From Globobulimina sp. (Eukaryota; Foraminifera; Rotaliida): 5,347 bases of DNA. Positions 1 through 5,347 of this stretch are shown here, piece after piece (position 1 is the stretch's first letter; each line of letters starts with the position of its first letter). The stretch lies in NCBI GenBank assembly GCA_003354225.1, contig PIVH01000619.1:1-5347 (forward strand). The letters run 5' to 3'. The notes beneath the pieces were generated by a model. It did not search any database and had not been told where the DNA came from. It was given only the letters and a program-made list of their open reading frames with translations. Position numbers and translations under genes: made by a program.

Positions 1-249
1 TCAATTGATTTACAACAGATTTTCGAGGCACATTTCAACCAAATTGATGATCAAATTACAAGTACAAAAACACAAATTAATACGCAAATTGATGCGGTGA
101 TTAAATCGTTGCAAAACAGAAAGAAATCATTGGATGGACAGGTTATGTGTCCATACTCCATACATTTGTTTTATTTAAATTGTACGCAAAATCGCACACA
201 TTTTAAGTTGGATGAATGGAAAGTGCAGAAATTGCAGAATATCAACAAA
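1..249 (+). repeat. Left member of a 249-bp near-identical repeat (partner 5099-5347)
   Basis: This stretch aligns without gaps to 5099-5347 and differs at 5 of 249 positions (50, 90, 124, 132 and 133 here). It encodes the coiled-coil part of the SAM/F5/8C gene family. Three of the differences change an amino acid (Asp to Gly, Lys to Gln, Asp to Asn, reading left copy to right copy) and two are silent. The repeat is cut by both window edges, so its true length is unknown. Confidence 0.97.
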
Positions 250-1401
250 GAAATTGCAAATATTGTTGGCTATCATAACGAGTTAAAAAAAAGCAAAATA
301 TCAATCAATGATTTGTTGCGAACGAGCGGTGTAAGTAAAAGAGGTAAGAAAATCAAAGAAATTACAAATTCGATATTTGAAAACAAGCAATTTAAAGTTT
401 TTCAAGATTTAAAATTATTAGAAACATTTCTGGCGAATAATACAAAGTTAATTGGTGTTACCTTCGACGACGTGATAAACACAAAAGAAATGCAATTATT
501 TGGTGCCTTGGATACAAATTTGCAAAACAATCTATTTAATATAGCCTCAGTTTTATTGAGTGATGTTGTGACAACAAAAGAAAACGAGAGAGGCTATAAA
601 GTAAAATTAGAATGGCAATTTATCTCAAATGAAGAAGAGAAATCGAATGAGTTTACAGTTAAATATATGATGGAGGAGGAGGAGGAGAAAAAGGATGAAA
701 TGGATTGGAGGATATTAGTGAATGAGGCAACGGTTAAAAGTGAGGGAAATAATAAATATTCATTGGACATTGCAAAGTATTTTGAGTATGATAAGATTTA
801 TCAATTTGAAATACAACATTTGATTGAAAAACCTTTGAATATCATTGTTTCGTCAAATATGAAAAGTATTACTGTTGCTGGGAAATGGTTGGATCTCTCC
901 AAAGAGCAATCAATTTCGTTAAATATTCATTCTCATAAAGGACATTATAGGAGTGACGGACCGGAGAGAATCTTAAATTCAGATAATAATTCTTATCTAA
1001 GTCCAGATCGTCAAATAACTGATGATTGGATTATTTTTGAGATGAAAGACGGTGCAATGTATTATCCGACAAAGTTGCAAGTTCGAGCAAGAGGAACAAA
1101 TCAGAGTTCAAGTGGTGATCCACGTGCATTGAAAAGATTTCGTTTAAAAATTGGTAATTCAAATTGTAACGAATGGATTGAACTCAATGAACAAATATTT
1201 ACTGCGTCAAAAACGGACACAAAATTGCAAACATTTAATTTAGACATTGTTGATAATAATAATGTAAATAACCGAATAGTTCAAAAATGGAAATCCATTC
1301 AATCAAAAAATTATAAGCAGTTTAAATTGGAAATACTTGATAATTATGGTGAGTGTTATATTTTAATCCAAGAGTTCAAGATATTTGGTGTGGAAATGTG
1401 A
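1..1401 (+). CDS. Coiled-coil / FN3-like / F5/8C-like domain protein, 3' part (copy 1, 5'-truncated by window edge)
   Basis: The reading frame is open from base 1 and ends at TGA 1399-1401, giving 466 visible residues. The start lies off the left edge; by comparison with the copy at 4745 about 118 N-terminal residues, including a SAM domain, are missing. Residues 1-55 form a heptad-like Gln/Ile-rich coiled coil resembling the B-box C-terminal helices of TRIM-type proteins. Residues 55-190 look mostly helical, with no recognised domain. Residues about 197-275 fit an FN3-like beta sandwich (VKLEWQF, EFTVKYM, then YDKIYQFEIQ as the closing strand), interrupted by an acidic loop of five GAG codons at 673-687. 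Residues about 315-464 resemble a discoidin or F5/8 type C galactose-binding-like fold (SDNNSYLSP, DDWIIFEM, LKRFRLKIGN, ILIQEFKIFG). No signal peptide or membrane segment is visible in this part. No intron is needed. An intracellular adaptor or ligand-binding role is inferred only; the true function is unknown. Confidence 0.85.
   Translation, partial: SIDLQQIFEAHFNQIDDQITSTKTQINTQIDAVIKSLQNRKKSLDGQVMCPYSIHLFYLNCTQNRTHFKLDEWKVQKLQNINKEIANIVGYHNELKKSKISINDLLRTSGVSKRGKKIKEITNSIFENKQFKVFQDLKLLETFLANNTKLIGVTFDDVINTKEMQLFGALDTNLQNNLFNIASVLLSDVVTTKENERGYKVKLEWQFISNEEEKSNEFTVKYMMEEEEEKKDEMDWRILVNEATVKSEGNNKYSLDIAKYFEYDKIYQFEIQHLIEKPLNIIVSSNMKSITVAGKWLDLSKEQSISLNIHSHKGHYRSDGPERILNSDNNSYLSPDRQITDDWIIFEMKDGAMYYPTKLQVRARGTNQSSSGDPRALKRFRLKIGNSNCNEWIELNEQIFTASKTDTKLQTFNLDIVDNNNVNNRIVQKWKSIQSKNYKQFKLEILDNYGECYILIQEFKIFGVEM
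673..687 (+). repeat. (GAG)5 simple repeat coding Glu5
   Basis: Five consecutive GAG codons give a run of five glutamates, followed by two lysines, inside the FN3-like region of the copy-1 protein. It is probably a length-variable surface loop between beta strands. Confidence 0.8.
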
Positions 1402-1546
1402 CTGCTTTGCATGGATATGTTTATGATAACGTTTGATTAGTTTGTAAAAATATAAACATTTGTAATATTTCCCTTTTTAGTGTTCCGAAGTTCAGTCCTT
1501 CTCTGTTCAATTAAATCCGACCAAAAATTGCAATCATTGTTCAAAC

Positions 1547-1552
1547 AATAAA
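1547..1552 (+). promoter_or_regulatory. Possible poly(A) signal AATAAA for copy 1
   Basis: A canonical AATAAA hexamer lies about 146 nt after the copy-1 stop codon, on the same strand. In DNA this AT-rich the hexamer is expected by chance fairly often, and the poly(A) signal of this organism is unknown. Confidence 0.3.
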
Positions 1553-1690
1553 AATAATTAAATAACCAACAATTAAAATATGTTATAAATACAATTTAGT
1601 TTTTCTGAATTTCACAATTTAGTGACGTGCATTAGAGGATGCATTCAATTAAGAATTGAGTCCACTGGACACGAACCATCAAAATGTAAC

Positions 1691-1704
1691 CAGGTCATGA
1701 CCTG
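1691..1704. repeat. 14-bp perfect palindrome CAGGTCATGACCTG
   Basis: The two 7-bp arms are perfectly complementary with no spacer. It is the most GC-rich short patch of this intergenic region and lies between two convergent genes. It could be a dimer-binding site or a chance palindrome; it is too short and loopless to call a terminator. Confidence 0.6.
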
Positions 1705-1800
1705 ACCGCAACATCGCATTACAATGTTCGCATAATTCGTTTGAGATTTAATTTCCAATGAAAAAGTTAGAAACTCAAAAAAAGAAACTGATGATGTTCC

Positions 1801-1831
1801 CGTCAGTATAACATATCCATCGTCAGTATAA
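1801..1831 (+). repeat. Two 11-bp direct repeats CGTCAGTATAA, 20-bp period
   Basis: The 11-mer occurs at 1801-1811 and again at 1821-1831, separated by 9 bases (CATATCCAT), just beyond the TPC stop codon. There are only two units and no known function. Confidence 0.6.
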
Positions 1832-1854
1832 TTATTAGAAAATACGTTTTTGAG

Positions 1855-4083
1855 TTATCTTATTTGTAGAAATTGGTCTATATCTTGTATATGCGTGGAA
1901 TGTAGAAACGGAAACCAATATGAGACGATGTATTTATTTGGCGAGATAGTATCTGCACTGCTTTGTAAGTTGCGTACCACCGAATTTCGAATTCCTTTCA
2001 GTTTATTGGACTCGATCCAATGCGTTTGATAGAATTCGTAGTTTGATAGAAAAATGCTCGTCAATAAGTTGCATAAAAACATACATTGAATGATAAACGC
2101 GAATATAAAAAAGATTAAAACAATGTATGAGCCAAAGTTTCGTAAAAATGATATTGTCGCAAACTGCATTTGGTCCATATAATAAAACATGTAATTATTA
2201 AAAGTATTTTCATGAAATATGATATTAACCAAATTAAAGCCATTCAAAAACGTGTCAAAGTTAAATGATTTGTCATCGTCACTCAATCCCGACCACTTTG
2301 CATTAATTCCTTCTTCGGCTTTGTGCTCATTTACGTATTGTAAAATATTTGCAAATAATTCTAATCCCAGCAAAGTTAATGTTATTTGAAATAAAACAAC
2401 GACAAACATAAAGATTGCAATTCCCCGTAAAGCCAAAATTGTGGAATATAAAACTTCATGAAATGTTTGATCAATGTCAGCAAAGCAAATAACCACATAT
2501 CCCACCCGCAAAATGTGTAAATTGTCGTCGATGCCCAAATGTTGGAAGTTGTGCGGGTTGGTCACCTGTAAGCATATAATCACAAATGTAATTAATCCAT
2601 TCGACATATGTCTGGAACGCAGATATTGAGTAACGCCCAAAACATGCACTCGTAATAAAACCTCCATTAACCAGAGTATATTGCTTAGATCCAGGAATAT
2701 TACCATCCATTTCGTGTACACCGTGTCATGCAATCTATACAGCACCAAAACACTTTGTACCACCGCATAAATACTGAATATTAAATCTGCAGTGGATAAC
2801 TTTCCAAAAACGGTTGTTTGAAAGAAATGTTTAATTCCATCGTGACAATTGTGTCTGTATTGCAGGTGCATAGTACTGAACCATATCAAACAGAACTTTG
2901 TAAATTCAGCTTCTTGTGCAATTTGCCTATTTTGTTGGTCATTGCAATATAACCAATACACAGCAAAGCCGGCAGGAGTATATAACAATGCATTTTGTTG
3001 GAAATTGGAAGTATTATAAATATATTCCATTTGTGCTTTGGTCACAAAATCTGCATTCACGTTGCTGGCAGCTATCACATGATACGCTTCGCTAATTTTT
3101 AGCTTGACTTTGGTTATTCTGTTAAAGACTACTTCCGACTCAATGGCGCTGTATTGATCCCATATTGCGGATAAAAGTACATTTTTCAACAGTTGGTACA
3201 TGATTAAAATCAAAATAATCCATAGAATGGAGTGAAGCGGGTTGTATTTGTAGATGATGGCCCACAATGTTGGTGTATTCAATCCCGCAGTGTACAGAAA
3301 CATGTGCAGCATTGTTGTGAACAACGAATTGAATTCTGGCAGTTCTCCGACTGCATTTTTTAAATTTGGATAATAGGATAAAGTTCGTGCGTTATATAAA
3401 GAAAATACAAGGATTGAAAATATTGTGGTAATGAACAATATGCCGAATATTAATACTTTCAAAACTGCCCAGAATGTGGTTAGTATCATTTGTTTCCAGA
3501 TCCTAGCAACGACCCAGTATATGAATGGGAAAAACGGCCGCATCAATCTGTAAATGCGGAAACGGAAAATGCTCACTGGAAACACAAACGTAATTAGAAT
3601 GCTCACAAAACTAATTGCGCAACAATACCAATGTATGGATAATGATTTGCGTACACAGCCCACTGATTTGTATGATATATATAATGCTATGACATGCATG
3701 CAAATGCAATATAGTTCAATTAACAAACACCACCGCAAGCACACAATGCATGTGTTTGATGGTAATAAGAGTGAATTTGGCTCAATGAAACATAAACTGA
3801 ATTGGATGAGGCAGACAAACAATCCATAGATGCGGTACCATACAGAAGATTTAAATCGATAAGCTTGAATATTGAAGTCATCAAATAGCGCGTCCCGTGG
3901 TTTTATATGATTCGGGCGGTATCCACATCCTTTTATAGTTATAGTTATAATTGATTAATTATCGTCAAATTCCCTGACTATATATGAAGATTATGAACAC
4001 AAACCTTGTTGAAGCAGATATACTGCTTTTTTCAATGAATTGATGTTTGGGCACTGTGAAGCAACACTGGTTGATCCTGACAT
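1855..4083 (-). CDS. TPC: Two-pore channel (TPC) family cation channel, two exons: join of 4083-4005 and 3929-1855
   Basis: TPCs are dimeric voltage-gated-like cation channels of endolysosomes or vacuoles; each subunit has two six-helix repeats. This gene gives 717 residues, near the family's usual 700-820. ATG is at 4083-4081, with an in-frame TAA upstream; the stop is TAA at 1857-1855. The N-terminus (AVYLLQQG, then RDAL and an AYRF patch) resembles the soluble N-terminal segment of animal TPC1. Repeat I: S1 about 57-77, S2 84-112, S3 124-148, S4 with R149, R151, R154 and R157, S5 174-204, filter TAGLNTP 240-246, S6 about 258-284. The linker 285-400 resembles the EF-hand region of TPCs, but its apparent loop (near 314-326) lacks acidic calcium ligands. 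Repeat II: S1 408-427, S2 435-452, S3 470-484, S4 497-513 with a single Arg (R501), S5 526-553, filter region FNNY 603-606, S6 626-657. R169 and K172 fall where phosphoinositide-binding basic residues lie in animal TPCs (my alignment from memory). No acidic dileucine motif is seen at the N-terminus. A generic two-domain cation channel is the alternative, but the N-x-P filter favours TPC. Confidence 0.85.
3930..4004 (-). other. 75-nt GT-AG intron of the TPC gene
   Basis: On the minus strand exon 1 ends CAACAAG before the donor GTTTGTG (from 4004), and the intron ends TATAAAAG (3930) before exon 2 GATGTGG. Splicing is phase 1, and the split codon G+GA gives Gly27. Joining restores a reading frame from an ATG whose product matches the TPC N-terminal motif, while reading through the intron meets TAA within a few codons. 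The intron is AT-rich with TATAACTATAAC near its 3' end as a possible branch region. This is inferred from sequence only. Confidence 0.82.
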
Positions 4084-4132
4084 AGATGTTAGTGTTGGAT
4101 CGAAAGCGATAAGAAATAATTAAATCGAGGTA

Positions 4133-4140
4133 ATTATATA
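4133..4140 (-). promoter_or_regulatory. Possible TATA-like element of the TPC gene
   Basis: TATATAAT reads on the minus strand 50-57 bases upstream of the proposed TPC ATG at 4083. The spacing would suit a short 5' leader, but the region is so AT-rich that this is weak evidence. Confidence 0.25.
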
Positions 4141-4234
4141 AACGTCATCATTATCATAATGCAAATGCAATGAAAATATGTGTTAAAATTTGTCCGCTGC
4201 ATTTTCTATTTTTTTCATTTATATTATGGGTTTG

Positions 4235-4271
4235 CTTCAAAACTTGAAAAAATGCAATTTCTTCAAAACTT
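4235..4271. repeat. Two 11-bp direct repeats CTTCAAAACTT, 26-bp period
   Basis: Identical 11-mers lie at 4235-4245 and 4261-4271, about 150-190 bp upstream of the TPC start codon. This is an AT-rich context, so it may be slippage remnants or a repeated binding site. Confidence 0.5.
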
Positions 4272-4351
4272 CAAAAAAGGTCAAATTCACTAAATGTTGA
4301 TTTCTGCTCAAAATGCAAATCCATCTAAAAATCAAGTTATGTTCTTTTGGG

Positions 4352-4408
4352 ATATGGCCATTTATATGGAATAAATAATATGTTTGGTGCGTGAATTATA
4401 TGGCCATT
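4352..4408. repeat. Two 11-bp direct repeats ATATGGCCATT, 46-bp period
   Basis: Identical 11-mers lie at 4352-4362 and 4398-4408, each centred on the palindromic core TGGCCA. They lie between the end of the ATG7 fragment and the TPC promoter region. No function can be assigned. Confidence 0.5.
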
Positions 4409-4506
4409 GGCCCATTGTGAATGGATATAAATTTATGTATGTCTTATTAGATAAATATCCACGATGAACAAATTTAATATTACGTTTTCCATCTATTACA
4501 ATTATA

Positions 4507-4668
4507 TTATATATCCTCGATTGGAATGGCATCCTCGGATAATTTGAATTCATCGATTTTTTTATGGCCGAGTTCCTGCCAAAATGTACTGTCGATGGAA
4601 GAGCTGAGTTTGTCGAATTTTAACACAACTTCTTGGCTCTTTTGCTCGTTTGTTTTTGACGCGGCCAT
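4507..4668 (-). pseudogene. ATG7: Truncated ATG7 N-terminus (autophagy E1-like enzyme), 53 codons
   Basis: From ATG at 4668 the minus strand encodes 53 residues, then TAA at 4509-4507. Residues about 16-53 (LKFDKLSSSIDSTFW, QELGHKKIDEFKL, then SEDAIPIEDI) line up with the start of ATG7 in animals and plants: the L-x-F, SS-x-(I/L)-D, FW-x-x-L, KK and E(Y/F)-x-L positions all agree. Intact ATG7 is roughly 600-700 residues: an N-terminal domain that recruits the E2 ATG3, then an E1 adenylation domain with a catalytic Cys that activates ATG8 and ATG12. None of the rest is here, since the TPC gene begins 423 bp further on. No GT donor lies between FWQEL and the stop, so a standard intron is unlikely to rescue it. 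There are no stops or obvious frameshifts within the 53 codons, suggesting a young fragment. A real short first exon with a non-canonical splice site is the alternative. Confidence 0.75.
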
Positions 4669-4744
4669 GCTTTGTCCCGCTCGTTTTTACAACAAAAGTA
4701 TTTAAAACTTTAAAGTAAGCAAAGTAAAGTAAAGTAAATAACAG
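4669..4744. promoter_or_regulatory. Short divergent spacer, likely bidirectional promoter region (76 bp)
   Basis: Only 76 bp separate the ATG of the ATG7 fragment (-, 4668) from the ATG of the SAM gene (+, 4745). The two genes are head-to-head, so promoter and leader elements of both must overlap here if both start codons are real. The spacer contains a tandem AAAGT repeat and a TTTAAA stretch, but no recognisable core element. Confidence 0.45.
4712..4735 (+). repeat. AAAGT pentamer repeat in the leader of copy 2
   Basis: AAAGT occurs at 4712-4716 and then three times in tandem at 4721-4735, with the variant unit AAGC between. It ends 9 bases before the start codon of the SAM gene. It is probably a microsatellite, and its length may vary between copies. 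Confidence 0.75.
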
Positions 4745-5347
4745 ATGCAGGTTAATACGGATGAAGGGAGTGGTGAACATAATGCGTCGTCACCTTCGAA
4801 TAGACCAACTCTGAAAGAATTTGTGTCGCAGCAATTAGGAGCGGTGGCGGGTCTTTACAATAAATTGGAACAAGTTGGTATTACCGACCTAAAAATTTTA
4901 ATATTTATCGATACAAAAGATTTAGATCAACTCTGTCAAGAGTTAGGTTTGCCATTTGGGCATAAAATTAAATTCAAAGCAGCTGTGCGAGAGTTGCAAG
5001 ACGAGTATGGCCCGAAAGTACCATTACAACCTTCCATTGTGACCATTTCACCAAACGACCAATCAGAAATTGACAAAATTGAATTAGCCTTAAAACAATC
5101 AATTGATTTACAACAGATTTTCGAGGCACATTTCAACCAAATTGATGGTCAAATTACAAGTACAAAAACACAAATTAATACGCAAATCGATGCGGTGATT
5201 AAATCGTTGCAAAACAGAAAGCAATCATTAAATGGACAGGTTATGTGTCCATACTCCATACATTTGTTTTATTTAAATTGTACGCAAAATCGCACACATT
5301 TTAAGTTGGATGAATGGAAAGTGCAGAAATTGCAGAATATCAACAAA
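4745..5347 (+). CDS. SAM-domain / coiled-coil protein, 5' part (copy 2, runs off the right edge)
   Basis: ATG at 4745 opens a frame that stays open to the last base, giving 201 residues without a stop. An in-frame TAA at 4739-4741 just upstream supports this start. Residues 1-20 are a polar, probably disordered tail. Residues about 22-88 read as a sterile alpha motif (SAM) domain: a helix (LKEFVSQQL), the LYNKLEQVGITDLKIL turn, DLDQLCQELGL, then the closing GHKIKFKAAVREL helix typical of SAM folds. SAM domains mediate protein-protein or sometimes RNA binding. Residues about 105-165 form a coiled coil with evenly spaced Ile and Gln. The last 83 codons are nearly identical to the first 83 of the copy at position 1, so the missing C-terminus probably carries the FN3-like and F5/8C-like regions, for about 584 residues in total. 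The gene is head-to-head with the ATG7 fragment. Its function is not known. Confidence 0.85.
   Translation, partial: MQVNTDEGSGEHNASSPSNRPTLKEFVSQQLGAVAGLYNKLEQVGITDLKILIFIDTKDLDQLCQELGLPFGHKIKFKAAVRELQDEYGPKVPLQPSIVTISPNDQSEIDKIELALKQSIDLQQIFEAHFNQIDGQITSTKTQINTQIDAVIKSLQNRKQSLNGQVMCPYSIHLFYLNCTQNRTHFKLDEWKVQKLQNINK
5099..5347 (+). repeat. Right member of the 249-bp near-identical repeat (partner 1-249)
   Basis: It aligns to 1-249 with a constant offset of 5098 bp and no gaps; differences are at 5148, 5188, 5222, 5230 and 5231. The final 116 bases are identical. The ends of the window therefore fall inside two members, or two assembled versions, of one gene family. Confidence 0.97.

Larger units (their letters stand above)
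1402..1854. other. Convergent intergenic region (453 bp) between copy 1 and the TPC gene
   Basis: This region holds the 3' flanks of two genes that point towards each other. No supported coding sequence or structural RNA was seen. It carries a possible poly(A) signal for the + gene at 1547, a weak ATTAAA-like element for the - gene (TTTAAT on + at 1747-1752, about 100 nt past the TPC stop), a 14-bp palindrome at 1691 and an 11-bp direct repeat at 1801/1821. A weak hairpin with TCAATT/AATTGA arms lies at 1645-1659. Confidence 0.6.
4084..4506. other. AT-rich non-coding region upstream of the TPC gene (423 bp)
   Basis: This is the 5' flank of the TPC gene and the stretch just downstream of the truncated ATG7 piece. 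A 63-codon minus-strand open frame (4362-4553) overlaps the ATG7 fragment in another frame, matches nothing I recognise, and is probably chance. I found no continuation of ATG7 here in any of three minus-strand frames. The region contains short direct repeats (CTTCAAAACTT at 4235 and 4261; ATATGGCCATT at 4352 and 4398) and homopolymer-rich patches. Confidence 0.6.

Noticed and set aside
1480-1530. tRNA-like 3' end (GTTCAAT followed by a CCGACCA-like string)
   Set aside because: No matching acceptor, D-arm or anticodon arm could be paired upstream.
1691-1704. AGGTCA/TGACCT as a nuclear-receptor inverted half-site
   Set aside because: Nuclear receptors are an animal family, and nothing else in the window suggests an animal genome.
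2477-2710. 77-codon minus-strand frame inside the TPC gene
   Set aside because: It is an alternative frame of the channel coding sequence with no family resemblance.
3554-3829. 91-codon open frame on + opposite the TPC gene
   Set aside because: It is antisense to the well-supported channel exon, starts and stops without context, and its product shows no recognisable domain.
4067-4079. A 13-base match on + (CTGGTTGATCCTG) to the conserved 5' end of eukaryotic 18S rRNA
   Set aside because: The match stops after 13 bases, the following sequence is unlike 18S, and the same bases encode the N-terminus of the TPC on the other strand. Chance is the simplest reading.
4362-4553. 63-codon minus-strand frame as a small gene or a frameshifted continuation of ATG7
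   Set aside because: It overlaps the ATG7 fragment in another frame, and after the overlap its residues do not match ATG7 as I know it.
4562-4780. 72-codon minus-strand frame across the divergent spacer
   Set aside because: It overlaps both the ATG7 fragment and the SAM-gene start in other frames, and its product is unlike any family I know.
4936-5136. 66-codon minus-strand frame with several cysteines
   Set aside because: It is antisense to the SAM domain coding region, and the Cys spacing fits no zinc-finger pattern.
1-5347. A circular 5.1-kb element (plasmid or virus) closed through the terminal repeat
   Set aside because: The terminal copies differ at five positions, three of them amino-acid changes, and the contents are ordinary eukaryotic genes with no replication gene.

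Overview
The window looks like nuclear DNA from an AT-rich eukaryotic microbe (protist). It contains a two-pore-channel gene interrupted by one short GT-AG intron, the start of an ATG7 (autophagy E1) gene, and genes combining SAM, coiled-coil and beta-sandwich domains. No bacterial features (operons, Shine-Dalgarno sites, tRNA clusters) are visible, and TAA and TGA behave as ordinary stops. The lineage cannot be fixed from this sequence; a rhizarian or foraminiferan-like protist is only a guess.

Layout: (1) Positions 1-1401 (+) hold the 3' part of a gene for a coiled-coil / FN3-like / F5/8C-like protein, with its start off the left edge. (2) 1402-1854 is a convergent intergenic region with an AATAAA signal, a 14-bp palindrome and a short direct repeat. 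(3) 1855-4083 (-) is a complete two-pore channel (TPC) gene of 717 residues in two exons. A 75-nt intron (3930-4004) separates a 26-codon first exon from the rest. (4) 4084-4506 is AT-rich non-coding DNA with short direct repeats. (5) 4507-4668 (-) is an isolated 53-codon piece matching the N-terminus of ATG7 and nothing beyond it. (6) 4669-4744 is a 76-bp divergent spacer with an AAAGT repeat. (7) 4745-5347 (+) is the 5' part of a second copy of the gene in (1). It encodes a SAM domain and the coiled coil and runs off the right edge.

The last 249 bases match the first 249 at 244 of 249 positions, offset by 5098 bp. The two window ends therefore lie in near-identical copies of one gene family. 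Either this is a tandem array with a TPC gene between the copies, or an assembly broke inside a multi-copy gene. If the two copies share one architecture, the full protein is about 584 residues: SAM, coiled coil, helical region, FN3-like, F5/8C-like.

The TPC gene should encode an endolysosomal or vacuolar cation channel. The SAM / F5/8C family looks like an expanded adaptor or binding-protein family of unknown role. Nothing shows that the two act together. The orphan ATG7 start, head-to-head with the SAM gene, is best read as a passenger carried along when that gene copy was duplicated or moved.
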